A DNA stretch of 64,000 nt from Saprospiraceae bacterium (GCA_026129545.1 JAHCHX010000001.1:3037501-3101500), one strand, 5' to 3'. Numbered from the stretch's first letter, positions 8,403 through 17,575 are shown. Notes: generated by a model from the sequence alone, not told the origin. Numbers and translations: made by a program.

Positions 8403-9956
8403 TCAAGTTTGTTTCCTCATTTCCCGTCTCCATTTCTCCGCTACTGTGGCTGCAAACGTTTGCCCTGTTGTTTTGGCGCTTAGCCAAGCTTCAAGGTCAA
8501 ATGTTTGCAGCACCGTTTGGGCGCTTTTGTTCGATGCGAGGCGCTGCAAATCCTCCCTCATTTTATGAAAAACAGCCCGTTGCTCTTGTGGGTTGGGCTG
8601 CCTCACCAACTCGGACATAAAGTGAATAAACCGCTTTTCCAAGTCGTAGAGGCGGTTTTTCTTTTGTAAGAATCGTGTAGCGGAACGCAACAACGAATCC
8701 AGCAACACAGTGTTTCCCATCTCAAAGTGAAGGATAAGAGCCAGTATTCGCGCCAGGCTTTGCAAGTCCTCGCGTTCGACGGAGCGGGGTTGGTTTTGCC
8801 ATTCGTTCAGATACTCCAAGGCGCGGTCGTAGTCGCCGCAACCCAAGCAAATCGTGCAAAACTGAAAGTAAAAACTCGCCGTTTCATAGTCGTGCGAATC
8901 AAACTCGCCAGCCTCATTCAGGCACCGTTCCATTTCTTGACGGGCTTCCTCAAACGCACCGGTATAAGTGCACAAGGCAAACTTGTTGGTGAAGTACTGG
9001 CGGTGGATTTTGCGCCGGTCATCCTCTGTGATAGGGGTCAGAGCACGCAATTTTTCAAGACACTCCCGCACTTCGTCGTATCGCTGCAATAGGCCACAGG
9101 ATAAGATGAGATTGCTCAAGGCGGCGATGTAGTCGGAGATGTTTTCGCGCAAGAAGTGCGGCTGCGACTCCAGCAGCGCAATGAGTTTTTGCCCTGTGTC
9201 GTAGAATTGCTCGTATTCCAGCGCGGCGTAGTGGTAAAGATTCAGCGTGCGGTAGAACGTGACCCTTGCCTTGTGCGATGCAGCTTGGTCAGGGTCGCTG
9301 AAAGCGCCCTGATTTACAAGGCTTTGCAGGCGCTCCATGCGGTCGAAGCCGCGTTGTTGCGCCTCCCTTTTTATAGTGGTGTACACTTGAAAAAAGGCTC
9401 TGCGGTAGTCGGTGGCATTGCGCAGTTGCTCCAAAATCCGGTCTTCCTCGAACTGAAGATGTTCTAACTGACGGTGCAAAAAATCTACGTCCATGCGAGT
9501 GTATGCCAGTTGTTTTTCCCAACGGATTATTTCGAGCAGGTGCGTGAAGCTTTCATATTGACGCGCCAATTTGGCTGCCTTGTGCAAAAGGTCGCGACAG
9601 TCGTCGTAATGGCCGCGTTTGTAGAGTGCCGCCACGCTCTGTACAAAGTGATTGAGCCGATACTCCACGGACTGCTGTTCGTCGAACGATTGTAGGCTTT
9701 TAAGCACCATTTCGTACAAATAAGCCTTCAACTCGGAGTATTTTTTCCCTTCAGGCTGCTGGTTTTTATAGATTTTGTGTTTCAAAAATTCATCGTCAAA
9801 AACCTCCATCTCGGCCATCGCATCGAACAGCTGCTGGTATTGGTATTTCCCCTCTCCATCTGTTTTTTGTCCCATGAACAGCTTGCAATAACGCTTTTCT
9901 GTCGGCGAAAGCGAGCGAATGAGGCGATACAATTTGTCGGACGGAGTTTTAGCCAT
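8403..9956 (-). CDS. hypothetical helical-repeat (TPR-like) protein
   Basis: A 517-residue protein made almost entirely of amphipathic helices, with TPR-like pairs such as LCTYTGAFEEARQEMERCL and FCTICLGCGDYDRALEYLNE. The start LYRLIRSLSPTEKRYCKLF recalls a Bacteroidota family of about 500 residues that often occurs near pinensin-type peptide genes (recalled, not searched). No catalytic motif or membrane segment is visible. It converges on the peptide gene and is divergent from LytTR, so it may serve as a scaffold or sensor in the same locus; that is inference. Confidence 0.6.
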   Translation of the reverse strand: MAKTPSDKLYRLIRSLSPTEKRYCKLFMGQKTDGEGKYQYQQLFDAMAEMEVFDDEFLKHKIYKNQQPEGKKYSELKAYLYEMVLKSLQSFDEQQSVEYRLNHFVQSVAALYKRGHYDDCRDLLHKAAKLARQYESFTHLLEIIRWEKQLAYTRMDVDFLHRQLEHLQFEEDRILEQLRNATDYRRAFFQVYTTIKREAQQRGFDRMERLQSLVNQGAFSDPDQAASHKARVTFYRTLNLYHYAALEYEQFYDTGQKLIALLESQPHFLRENISDYIAALSNLILSCGLLQRYDEVRECLEKLRALTPITEDDRRKIHRQYFTNKFALCTYTGAFEEARQEMERCLNEAGEFDSHDYETASFYFQFCTICLGCGDYDRALEYLNEWQNQPRSVEREDLQSLARILALILHFEMGNTVLLDSLLRSATRFLQKKNRLYDLEKRFIHFMSELVRQPNPQEQRAVFHKMREDLQRLASNKSAQTVLQTFDLEAWLSAKTTGQTFAATVAEKWRREMRKQT

Positions 9957-10014
9957 GACGTTTGAAAGGCCAAAAATGTCGCGTTTTTAGCATTTTTCAA
10001 AACTCGGCACGACG

Positions 10015-10045
10015 CTTAGAAACCTGACTTTTGCCTAAAAGTTGG
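10015..10045. repeat. palindromic element, copy 2 (before the LytTR gene)
   Basis: CTTAGAAACCTGACTTTT then GCCTAAAAGTTGG, matching the element at 8083-8112 with few differences. ACTTTT and AAAAGT form a perfect 6-bp dyad around GCCT. It lies 169 bp before the LytTR start and 58 bp upstream of the divergent 517-residue gene. Confidence 0.65.
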
Positions 10046-10214
10046 ATTGCTCACAGCAAATAGGCCCGATACTTTTGTCTCAGAAATTTTTGTCAAATCT
10101 CACAAGCAGAGCAAGGACACACCAGTGATTTCATCACGTCAACGTCATTTTTTCGAGCCTGTATAACCTTGACAACCGCATCTGATGTCTATTTAACAGT
10201 AAACCATCCGTGTC

Positions 10215-10652
10215 ATGTTGAACGCAGTATCTATCCATAGCATCGCCGACTCCAACAAGCCTAACAGCAGCACCCGTTCGGTCGCTTTTATGCCGGAATA
10301 TGGAAGCAAAAAAAAGGCTTCAAAGAAAATCGTGTTGCCCACGATGGAAGGGCTGTGTTTTGAAAAAGTACGCAACATCGCTTACTTGGAGGCAAGCGGC
10401 AACTACACCTTGCTGCATTTCACGGACAAAAGACAGATTTTGGTGTGCCGCACCCTGCGTGAGGTGGAACAAATGCTGCCAGAGAAAGGCTTTGCTCGCA
10501 TACACCGTTCGCACACCATTCACCTGAAACACATCAAAAGATATGTGCGCGGAAAAGGAGGACATGTGGTTTTGCAAAACGGTGTCACCCTTGTGGTTTC
10601 CGCTGGGCAAAAAGACCTTTTTCTCAATGCTTTGCGACAGTATTTTGGATAA
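10215..10652 (+). CDS. standalone LytTR DNA-binding regulator
   Basis: A 145-residue protein in which residues about 45-140 form a LytTR domain: EGLCFEKVRNIAYLEASGNY, LVCRTLREVEQMLPEKGFAR and IHRSHTIHLKHIKRYVRGKG are all family hallmarks. The first 40 residues are basic and low in structure. There is no receiver domain, so activity is not set by phosphorylation of this protein itself. LytTR proteins bind direct or inverted repeats upstream of targets; the shared palindrome at 8083 and 10015 is a plausible site. Confidence 0.9.
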   Translation: MLNAVSIHSIADSNKPNSSTRSVAFMPEYGSKKKASKKIVLPTMEGLCFEKVRNIAYLEASGNYTLLHFTDKRQILVCRTLREVEQMLPEKGFARIHRSHTIHLKHIKRYVRGKGGHVVLQNGVTLVVSAGQKDLFLNALRQYFG

Positions 10653-10780
10653 ACACGACTATCAGCGCAGCCCCCCAATTGCCTCTAAACGACCACCTTG
10701 GCCGCAATCGCTCCCCACATCCGAAAGGAACCCGTGTTTGAATTGCCCCAGAAGCCAGGCAAATAAACACAACTCCTTCT

Positions 10781-10806
10781 ACCCTCCTCGTCCCGACGAG
10801 GAGGGT
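10781..10806. repeat. perfect 12-bp hairpin
   Basis: ACCCTCCTCGTC and GACGAGGAGGGT separated by CC. No T-run follows, so a factor-independent terminator is unlikely. A similar CCC/GGG hairpin precedes the dispersed repeat at 48343. Confidence 0.6.
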
Positions 10807-10830
10807 GTTGGAGAGCCTCTCGGGAGCCGT

Positions 10831-10921
10831 TACACTTCGCGCCACCAAGTTTTGAATATGGTTTAAAGCGCAATCTGTTCAAAATCACGAATATCAGACA
10901 AGCCCCGATGAATCAAGGTAC
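10831..10921 (-). repeat. ~105 bp dispersed repeat, copy 1 (shortened)
   Basis: A 91 bp diverged member of the family seen complete at 10939-11043 and 55552-55656. It keeps the end words CTTCGCGCC and AATCAAGGTA and an internal CGCAATCTG. Confidence 0.7.
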
Positions 10922-10938
10922 AAAAGCTTCAGCGTTGG

Positions 10939-11043
10939 TATACTTCGCGCCGTTAGGTTTTGGGCATGGCTGCAATCGCAATCTGCTAAAAATCAAGAAA
11001 ATCAATCATGTTCATCTAACAAATCCTAGCGAATCAAGGTATA
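10939..11043 (-). repeat. ~105 bp dispersed repeat, copy 2
   Basis: A complete 105 bp copy in reverse orientation. It begins TATACTTCGCGCC and ends GCGAATCAAGGTATA, so the ends are imperfect inverted repeats (TATACTTCGC against TATACCTTGATTCGC). It is nearly identical to the copy at 55552-55656. Confidence 0.85.
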
Positions 11044-11103
11044 AAAGACACACAGTAAGGGTTTGGTTTGGCGCCGGACGCGGCAATCGCGTACCGGCGA
11101 TTT

Positions 11104-11541
11104 TTATTTTGAGTGCAGGCGCACCCCGTGAAAACGCAACAGGTGTTGAGGGGATTTCTCATCGTAAACACACAAAATCAAAGTGTTGCGTTGACGTGTG
11201 TCGTTGGGAAAAAGGATTTTGATGGGGTTGTGCACATAGCCGCGCTCCGCAAACAATTGCAGCTGCCGCCCTCGTGGCCGTTTGAACAAGCGCAACTCTT
11301 CTGCCGTTTCAGGCAGCGGAATGTCCCCGTAACCTTCCTCGCGCAGAAACTGTTTCACCATGTCGTAAGTGTAGGCCAACTTTGACCCGCCAAACACGGT
11401 GCGGTATTCCCAGCCGTCGCTCGTGCCGCCGAGATAGTCCGAGCCAGCCGCTGGAAATTGCTGTCGCATAGGGACGTGCGGTTTGGCAGGCAATTCCGGT
11501 TGAGGCACTGATTCTTCAAAACCAAATTCGTCGTAGGTCAT
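11104..11541 (-). CDS. hypothetical protein
   Basis: A 145-residue soluble protein with no signal peptide or membrane segment. It starts MTYDEFGFEESVPQPELPAK, a Pro-rich region, and later contains the basic stretch FKRPRGRQLQLFAERG. I recognise no family. It is flanked by dispersed repeats downstream and is divergent from cinA. Codon use looks like that of its neighbours, so it is probably a real clade-specific gene. Confidence 0.5.
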   Translation of the reverse strand: MTYDEFGFEESVPQPELPAKPHVPMRQQFPAAGSDYLGGTSDGWEYRTVFGGSKLAYTYDMVKQFLREEGYGDIPLPETAEELRLFKRPRGRQLQLFAERGYVHNPIKILFPNDTRQRNTLILCVYDEKSPQHLLRFHGVRLHSK

Positions 11542-11680
11542 TTTTGCTGGAAAACGGGCAAAAATAAGCGGCTTTTACTTCAAATTTGTTTTTGTGGCAA
11601 AACAAAATGTTTTCAATGAAAAAACAGGCGACGAGAACCTGCCTGCGTAAAACGAACAAACTGTCAATCTGTATCAAAAT

Positions 11681-12943
11681 ATGACTGCACACCTCATTCT
11701 CATTGGCGACGAAATTCTCATCGGCCAAATCGTGGACACCAACTCTGCTTGGATGGGCCGCGAACTCACGCTGCGAGGTATTCGCGTGACGGGAAAAAGC
11801 AGCGTGGGCGACAGCCGCGAAGCCATTGCTCAGGCGCTTGAACGCGCGGCTTCCGATGCCGATGTGGTGATAATGACAGGGGGGCTTGGCCCCACGAAAG
11901 ATGATGTGACCAAGACTACGCTCGCAGAGATTTTTGATGCCCGGATGGTTTTTCATCAAGAAACTTACGACCGCATCGTGGCCTATTTCAATAAAATAGG
12001 TCGTCCTGTATCGCCTGCTATGGTTGGTCAAGCCACGCTTCCCGACAAGGCGGTGCTGTTGCCCAACAAAGTCGGGCAAGCGCCGGGAATGTGGTTTGAG
12101 CGCGACGGAAAAGTGTTTGTGTCGCTCCCGGGCGTGCCCTTTGAAATGGAATACTTGATGACTCACGAGGTCATCCCTCGGCTGCTCGCCACCTTCCCCA
12201 CGCACCCCGTCAAACACCGCACCTTGCTCACCGCCGGAGAAGGAGAAAGTGCCATCGCTCTTCGCATCAAGGATTTTGAAGACACCCTGCCGCCTCATAT
12301 CAAGTTGGCGTATCTTCCTTCGCTTGGTCAGGTTCGGTTGCGCCTGACCGATATGTGGGAAGGGAGTGTAACGCCTGAGACGGAAGCGCAGATTGAGGCA
12401 GAGCTGAATGCGAAAATCGTGGAGTTGGCCGCTATTCTCCCCGACCTTGTGTATGGATATGACGACGACTCGTTGCCACAAGTGGTGGGAAAAATTTTGA
12501 CGGCACAGGGCAAGCAATTCGGCACGGCGGAAAGCTGTACCGGGGGATATGTGGCACATCTGATTACGACTATCCCCGGTTCGTCAGCCTATTTCCCAGG
12601 GTCTGTCATCACATATTCGTATGAAATGAAGACCAAAATGCTGGGTGTGCAGCCAGAGACGCTCACCCGATTTGGCGCGGTGAGCGAAGAAACAGTACGC
12701 GAAATGGCTCAAGGCGCTCTCCAAGCCTTGGGCGTGGATGTGGCGCTCGCTATTTCAGGCATTGCCGGGCCAAGTGGCGGCACACCCGATAAGCCGGTAG
12801 GCACAGTATGGATGGCAGCGAGCGATGGCAAGCGGACCGTGACACGCAAACATCTCTTTGGTCGAGACCGGCTCAAAAACATCCAATTGACAGGCGTGTA
12901 TGCCCTCAATCTGGTGCGACGGTTCTTGTTGGGCGAGGTATGA
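11681..12943 (+). CDS. cinA: CinA family protein (competence/damage-inducible protein A; NMN amidohydrolase)
   Basis: A 420-residue two-domain protein. Residues 1-170 form the MoeA/MogA-like domain (LIGDEILIGQIVDTNSAWM; MTGGLGPTKDDVTK). Residues about 260-415 form the CinA-C domain that deamidates nicotinamide mononucleotide in pyridine nucleotide salvage (TAESCTGGYVAHLITTIPGS; ISGIAGPSGGTPDKPVGTV). The length is that of full CinA with both domains and a linker. It is the first gene of a rightward run. Confidence 0.95.
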   Translation: MTAHLILIGDEILIGQIVDTNSAWMGRELTLRGIRVTGKSSVGDSREAIAQALERAASDADVVIMTGGLGPTKDDVTKTTLAEIFDARMVFHQETYDRIVAYFNKIGRPVSPAMVGQATLPDKAVLLPNKVGQAPGMWFERDGKVFVSLPGVPFEMEYLMTHEVIPRLLATFPTHPVKHRTLLTAGEGESAIALRIKDFEDTLPPHIKLAYLPSLGQVRLRLTDMWEGSVTPETEAQIEAELNAKIVELAAILPDLVYGYDDDSLPQVVGKILTAQGKQFGTAESCTGGYVAHLITTIPGSSAYFPGSVITYSYEMKTKMLGVQPETLTRFGAVSEETVREMAQGALQALGVDVALAISGIAGPSGGTPDKPVGTVWMAASDGKRTVTRKHLFGRDRLKNIQLTGVYALNLVRRFLLGEV

Positions 12944-13027
12944 AGCCGTTACCTAATCCAAAATGGGGATTTGGTTCGTGTCAATGGGGTACCTTTGTTG
13001 CGTTACAACTCAAACATCTATATTCCA

Positions 13028-13855
13028 ATGCGCCTTCCCATTCAGGCTAACATCTTGTGTGCGACGTTGCTGTTCATGGCTTTTTTCGTCCCGCTTCATG
13101 CACAAGACCGCAAGGTCATATATCCTCACACCGTATTTTGGAGCAAAACCGAAATCAATCAATTGGATAAGCGCCAGCAATGGGGCGTGGGCCTGGATTT
13201 TGTGTATCGCCGCAAATCGGGTCTCAACGACCGCAATATGTTTGCCGAACCTCTGCGAGAAAGTATCCGCCCGTGGGTGCATTATCAGTTTTCAAAAAAC
13301 GCGCGACTATCCATCTCGCCGCTGGGCTACATGCACACCAACGAATACCTCGGAAAGGAGTCGGACCTGTTGCGTCCCGATTACTACGAGCTGCGCACCA
13401 CCTTTCAGTTTTTCCATCACCAACGTGCCGCGAATGGCAAATGGATGCATACTTGGCGCTATCGGTATGAGCTGCGGTGGCAGGAACAACCCGGGCGCGA
13501 CGATTTCCGCTTCCTCTCTCGTTTCCGCTTCCGCTATCGGATTCGCTACATCATCAATGGCAACAACTTCTACGACGACAAAACTTGGTATGTCGCAGCC
13601 TCCAACGAGATTGGGCTGAACCTCGGGAAAAACGTTGTGTTAAACACTTTCAATCAGAACCGCCTTTATGTAGGACTTGGGTATCGTTTTTTAGACGCTA
13701 TTCGCACGGAGGTGCGTTATGTTGACCGTTTTCGGACTAGGGGCGCCACCGGATTTGAATTTGACCATGGGCGCGGTCTCATGATAGGCATTTATGTGGA
13801 CAACCTCACCAGTATTGGCAAACCCGACCAATACGTCATAAAATTCACTGACTGA
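13028..13855 (+). CDS. DUF2490 family outer-membrane-like protein
   Basis: A 275-residue protein with a signal peptide (MRLPIQANILCATLLFMAFF, cleavage near HAQ-D). The mature part is rich in alternating aromatic and polar strands, such as WVHYQFSKNARLSISPLGY and RFRYRIRYIINGNNFYDD, and ends in ...YVIKFTD, as expected for a small outer-membrane barrel of the DUF2490 type. The role is unknown. Its stop codon overlaps the next start in TGATG, so translation is coupled to the MORN gene. Confidence 0.75.
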   Translation: MRLPIQANILCATLLFMAFFVPLHAQDRKVIYPHTVFWSKTEINQLDKRQQWGVGLDFVYRRKSGLNDRNMFAEPLRESIRPWVHYQFSKNARLSISPLGYMHTNEYLGKESDLLRPDYYELRTTFQFFHHQRAANGKWMHTWRYRYELRWQEQPGRDDFRFLSRFRFRYRIRYIINGNNFYDDKTWYVAASNEIGLNLGKNVVLNTFNQNRLYVGLGYRFLDAIRTEVRYVDRFRTRGATGFEFDHGRGLMIGIYVDNLTSIGKPDQYVIKFTD

Positions 13856-14775
13856 TGAAGATAAAACCTTTCGTCTTTTTTGCGGCGCTTTTTACTGTTT
13901 TGTGGCTTTTTTGGCGGCAACAAATGCAATTGAATCGCGCACGCAATGAGCTAACCAACTTGCTGCAAAATGCCGAGTTGCAGCGACAAATCAGGCTGAG
14001 CGATAGCCTGCTTCTGGCAAGAGAGTGGGATGCCGCAAGTGATTTATGGCTACAAGCGGATATAGGCACGTCTGAATTTCGAGCGGCGCGCTTGAAAGAA
14101 ATTGAGGCAGTGCGGCAAACCGACTCGGCTCGCCGAGAGCACAACTTTTTTTTGCAAAAACAGGTGCGAGAAAGCCAATTGCAAGAAAACCAGAGCCAAC
14201 ACGATGTAATGGCGCTACGCAGGCAAATGAGGGGTTTAGAGCAGCACATGGCTTTGTTGCGCGATTCTGTTCAGGATAAAGCCATCGAATATCTTGGGCT
14301 GGCCAAACAGAAGGACAGCTTGCTGCAACTCAAAGAGGCACTGCTTGCCGACCTTAAAGAACAAGTACAGCAGTTATCGGAGGAACTTCAAAGCAAAACA
14401 GCACTGAGATTGAAAAGCCCCTCTGGAGTGGACATTCTGTATTTTGGCAATGTGCTCGATGGACAGCCACATGGCTACGGCATAGGTTTTTACGCGAACG
14501 GCACACGTTATGAAGGCAATTGGGAAAAGGGAGAAAAGCACGGCAGGGGTGTCTATACTTACCCTGAAGGCGAGTGCTATGAAGGGGATTTCGTGCGCAA
14601 CAAGCGCAGAGGCTACGGAACCTACACTTGGCGCAATGGCGATACCTATCACGGATATTGGAGCGACGATATGCGCAATGGAGAAGGGGTAATCAAGAAC
14701 CAGCAAGGGCAAGTGCTGCGCAGCGGCATCTGGAAAAACGACAAATTGGCGGAGGGGAAGGCAGTAAACTTATAG
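13855..14775 (+). CDS. membrane-anchored coiled-coil protein with MORN repeats
   Basis: A 306-residue protein. Residues 4-20 are a hydrophobic anchor, residues about 20-185 a long Gln/Leu-rich coiled coil, and residues about 200-290 hold four MORN repeats (GYGIGFYANGTRYEGNW, GRGVYTYPEGECYEGDF, GYGTYTWRNGDTYHGYW, then a degenerate GEGVIKNQQGQVLRSG). MORN repeats form beta-hairpin rods that bind membranes or proteins. It is coupled to the DUF2490 gene by a 1-nt overlap, hinting at a shared envelope function. Confidence 0.8.
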   Translation: MKIKPFVFFAALFTVLWLFWRQQMQLNRARNELTNLLQNAELQRQIRLSDSLLLAREWDAASDLWLQADIGTSEFRAARLKEIEAVRQTDSARREHNFFLQKQVRESQLQENQSQHDVMALRRQMRGLEQHMALLRDSVQDKAIEYLGLAKQKDSLLQLKEALLADLKEQVQQLSEELQSKTALRLKSPSGVDILYFGNVLDGQPHGYGIGFYANGTRYEGNWEKGEKHGRGVYTYPEGECYEGDFVRNKRRGYGTYTWRNGDTYHGYWSDDMRNGEGVIKNQQGQVLRSGIWKNDKLAEGKAVNL

Positions 14776-14816
14776 TGACGTGGCCAAATTTCAGCAAATT
14801 TTGAATACATCGACAC

Positions 14817-15290
14817 ATGAACTCACTCTTCATAAAACGCACGGATTCGAGCAATCCTGATTTCGTGGCGCTCGTGAGGCATCTTGATGCCGAACTGGCC
14901 ACCCGCGACGGCGACGACCATGCCTTCTATGCCCAATTCAACAAAATTGATAGTTTGAAAAATGTTGTGGTCGCTTATTGGAACGGCAAAGCTGTCGGCT
15001 GTGGTGCATTCAAGCCATTGGAAGATGGGGTGATGGAAGTAAAACGAATGTTTGTATCCCCAGAACTACGAGGCAAGGGCATTGCGTCAAGCGTTTTATC
15101 GGAATTGGAACACTGGGCATCAGAGTTGGGCGCGCATTCCTGTTGTCTTGAGACAGGGCTTCGGCAGCCGGAAGCCATCGCGCTCTACCAAAAAAATGGC
15201 TACGACCGTATCCCGAATTATGGCCAATACATGGGTGTCGAAAATAGTGTTTGCTTCGAAAAGCATTTGTTGATGTCGAGCGGGGTTTGA
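14817..15290 (+). CDS. GNAT family N-acetyltransferase
   Basis: A 157-residue single-domain acetyltransferase. The acetyl-CoA motif is LRGKGIASSVLSELEHWA (R-G-K-G-I-A), preceded by the beta-strand MEVKRMFV, and motif B is ALYQKNGYDRI. The substrate cannot be told from sequence; members include small-molecule and peptide acetylases. A bidirectional hairpin terminator follows at 15319-15350. Confidence 0.9.
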   Translation: MNSLFIKRTDSSNPDFVALVRHLDAELATRDGDDHAFYAQFNKIDSLKNVVVAYWNGKAVGCGAFKPLEDGVMEVKRMFVSPELRGKGIASSVLSELEHWASELGAHSCCLETGLRQPEAIALYQKNGYDRIPNYGQYMGVENSVCFEKHLLMSSGV

Positions 15291-15318
15291 AAATCTTGCA
15301 GAATTATCAAAATCACAA

Positions 15319-15350
15319 CGGGTCGTTCGGATTTAAAGCCGAACGACCCG
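15319..15350. terminator. bidirectional hairpin between convergent genes
   Basis: A perfect 12-bp stem (15319-15330 with 15339-15350) and 8-nt loop between the convergent GNAT and rny genes. The T-run is weak on both strands. Confidence 0.7.
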
Positions 15351-15396
15351 TATCACTTATTCGAAGAAAGACCTGTGTGGCAAAAAGCCCTAAAAA

Positions 15397-17064
15397 TCAC
15401 CTCGCATACGCCACAGCCCGTTTTTCCCGAATCACTGTGACGCGAATCTGACCCGGATACTGCATTTCGTCCTGAATCTTTTGCGAAATCATGAACGACA
15501 AATCGTCCGCATATTGGTCAGTGACTTTGTCCGCTTCCACAATGACGCGCAGCTCGCGTCCTGCTTGCATGGCAAATGCTTTGGCCACGCCGTCGTAACT
15601 CATGGCAAGGTCTTCGAGCTCTCCTATGCGTTTGAGATAGTTTTCGAGGATTTCACGGCGCGCGCCCGGGCGAGCGCCAGAGATGGCGTCGCAGGCCTGC
15701 ACGATGGGAGAAATGATATTGTTCATCTCAATCTCGTCGTGGTGCGCGCCCACCGCATTGAGCACTACCGGATGCTCGCCATATTGCTCACACATCTTCA
15801 TGCCCACAAGTGCGTGGGAGAGCTCGGTTTCTTCTTCTGCCACTTTGCCGATGTCGTGAAGCAAGCCAGCCCGTTTGGCCATTTTGATTTGTTTCGGATT
15901 GAGACCGAGTTCTGCGGCCATGATGGAACAGAGCTCCGCAGTCTCTATACTGTGTTTCAGCAGATTCTGACCATAAGACGAGCGGAAGCGCATCCGGCCC
16001 ACCATGCGCACGAGGGCGGGGTTGAGGCCATGTATGCCGAGCTCGATGACGGTGCGTTCGCCGATTTCGACAATCTGTTCTTCGAGCTGTTTGCTCACTT
16101 TGGCCACCACCTCCTCGATGCGCTGAGGGTGTATGCGACCATCGGCCACGAGGCGCTGCAAGGAGAGGCGGGCCACTTCGCGTCGGATGGGGTCGAAGGA
16201 AGAGATGACGATGGCCTCGGGTGTGTCGTCCACGATGACCTCCACACCGGTGGCTGCTTCGAGCGCCCTGATGTTGCGGCCTTCCCTGCCGATGATTTGG
16301 CCTTTCATGTCGTCGTTTTCAAGGTTGAAAACAGAGACTGTGTTTTCGATGGTGAACTCGGCAGCCATCCGTTGAATCGTCTGAATCACAATCTTTTTTG
16401 CTTCTTTCGAGGCAGTCAGTTTGGCTTGGCTCACGGCATCTTTCACGATGGACATGACCTCCGTCTCGCTTTTGGCACGCACCTGTTCGAGCAGTTGGTC
16501 TCTGGCATCCTGTTGCGATAGTTTGGCGATACTTTCAAGCGCCTTGATGCGTTCCTCATTCGCCGCGTCGAGCTCCTCCCGTTTCTTGGCCACGATTTTG
16601 AGTTGTTTGTCCAAGTTTTCGCGCAGGGTGTCGAGCTCCATTTCTCGGTTGTCCAGCTCTGTCTTGCGCGCCTCCACCTCATCTATTCGACTTTGAAAGA
16701 GGTCTTGCTCCACTTTCAAATCCTTTTGCTTCGACATCACCTCCATTTCCATCTCTTTCATCTTCAACTGATGCCGTGTCTTTTCCTCCTCTAGCTCCTG
16801 TCGCATTTGGGCATATCGTTCTTTGGCCTCCTGAATTTTCTGCTGCTTGATGCGCTCGTTTTCTGCCTCTGCTTTGCCGACAATTTTCTCCGCTTTCACG
16901 GTAGCCTCGTCTTCGAGGCGTTTGGCGGTGAGGCGAGCCTCTTTGATGACGAGGTCAGCTTGGCGGTTGCTCTCCTCTACTTGCTTTTTGTTGCTCTGTG
17001 AAGCGAGAAAGTATGCAATGACGCCACCAACGACCAGCCCTACCAATCCTATTATTATTTCCAT
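15397..17064 (-). CDS. rny: ribonuclease Y
   Basis: A 555-residue membrane-bound endoribonuclease that starts bulk mRNA decay. Residues 3-22 form the N-terminal anchor ([19 protein letters not shown]), about 25-205 a charged coiled coil, then a KH domain ([20 protein letters not shown]) and an HD domain with the metal site in [10 protein letters not shown]. The length is slightly above the Firmicute form. The ATG at 17064 is preferred to an in-frame TTG at 17076. zapA lies upstream on the same strand, a common Bacteroidota arrangement. Confidence 0.96.
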   Translation of the reverse strand: MEIIIGLVGLVVGGVIAYFLASQSNKKQVEESNRQADLVIKEARLTAKRLEDEATVKAEKIVGKAEAENERIKQQKIQEAKERYAQMRQELEEEKTRHQLKMKEMEMEVMSKQKDLKVEQDLFQSRIDEVEARKTELDNREMELDTLRENLDKQLKIVAKKREELDAANEERIKALESIAKLSQQDARDQLLEQVRAKSETEVMSIVKDAVSQAKLTASKEAKKIVIQTIQRMAAEFTIENTVSVFNLENDDMKGQIIGREGRNIRALEAATGVEVIVDDTPEAIVISSFDPIRREVARLSLQRLVADGRIHPQRIEEVVAKVSKQLEEQIVEIGERTVIELGIHGLNPALVRMVGRMRFRSSYGQNLLKHSIETAELCSIMAAELGLNPKQIKMAKRAGLLHDIGKVAEEETELSHALVGMKMCEQYGEHPVVLNAVGAHHDEIEMNNIISPIVQACDAISGARPGARREILENYLKRIGELEDLAMSYDGVAKAFAMQAGRELRVIVEADKVTDQYADDLSFMISQKIQDEMQYPGQIRVTVIREKRAVAYAR

Positions 17065-17176
17065 ATTGAGTGACAATTAAGTGGTTAACGTAGTTATGCG
17101 TGAATCGCGCCGATGAGCAGCGCAAAGTGTTATTCGTTTTGCCGCGCCGTAAATGTATGGCTATGTCATGCTGTTT

Positions 17177-17256
17177 TTGTCATTTTGCTTGCAATGACAA
17201 GACAACATGGCAAATTCTGCGGAAACACGCCTCAGATAAAGTGGGCGGTTTCTTGC
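17177..17256 (-). ncRNA. structured zapA-rny spacer; possible small RNA
   Basis: The 238 bp spacer between zapA and rny holds two good hairpins. One is a perfect 8-bp stem (17177-17184 with 17193-17200). The other pairs GAAAC and CGCC (17222-17226, 17228-17231) with GGCG and GTTTC (17244-17252). In other phyla 6S RNA lies beside zapA, but I cannot show the 6S bulge here. It may be only an mRNA structure. Confidence 0.25.
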
Positions 17257-17302
17257 AAAAATGGCAGGAACGCGACAAAAAAAGGAAAGAGGAAGAAGGG
17301 CT

Positions 17303-17575
17303 TTACACCGTCTGCAACTGCCGCTCAGAAGGCTTGACAGTAGCCTGACGGCGGCTGCGGTGCAATTCGACGGCGTAGGTGAGCAGCGCCATAGCGAGGC
17401 AGTCCTGTGTATCTTTCGATGGCTGGGCCGATTTGAAATTGGCCGTTTTATCGTTGATTTCCTTGGCGAGCCGATGTACGAGCGCCTCGTCTGCCGCATT
17501 GATTTTCAGCAAATAAGGCCGTCCGCCTATCAGGACGGTGACTGGTATGGTATGATATGCTTGCTCGGTTGCCAT
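17303..17575 (-). CDS. zapA: cell division protein ZapA
   Basis: A 90-residue FtsZ-ring stabiliser. The N-terminal beta-strands (TIPVTVLIGGRPYLLKINA) and the following E-x-x-[VL]-x-x-[LA]-A-K-x-I-N pattern in EALVHRLAKEINDK are typical, and the C-terminal half is a helix that would form the tetrameric coiled coil. ZapA bridges FtsZ filaments at midcell. It probably shares a transcript with rny downstream. Confidence 0.9.
   Translation of the reverse strand: MATEQAYHTIPVTVLIGGRPYLLKINAADEALVHRLAKEINDKTANFKSAQPSKDTQDCLAMALLTYAVELHRSRRQATVKPSERQLQTV

Larger units (their letters stand above)
10653..11103. other. gene-free stretch made of hairpin and dispersed repeats
   Basis: No plausible gene. 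It holds a perfect 12-bp hairpin (10781-10792 with 10795-10806) after LytTR, then two copies of the ~105 bp dispersed repeat in the same orientation, 17 bp apart. Confidence 0.7.

Noticed and set aside
11516..12559. Long open frame antisense to cinA (347 codons)
   Set aside because: It mirrors cinA codons and shows no recognisable motif or start context.
15481..16521. Long open frame antisense to rny (346 codons)
   Set aside because: His- and Phe-rich composition typical of a reversed coding strand; no domain.
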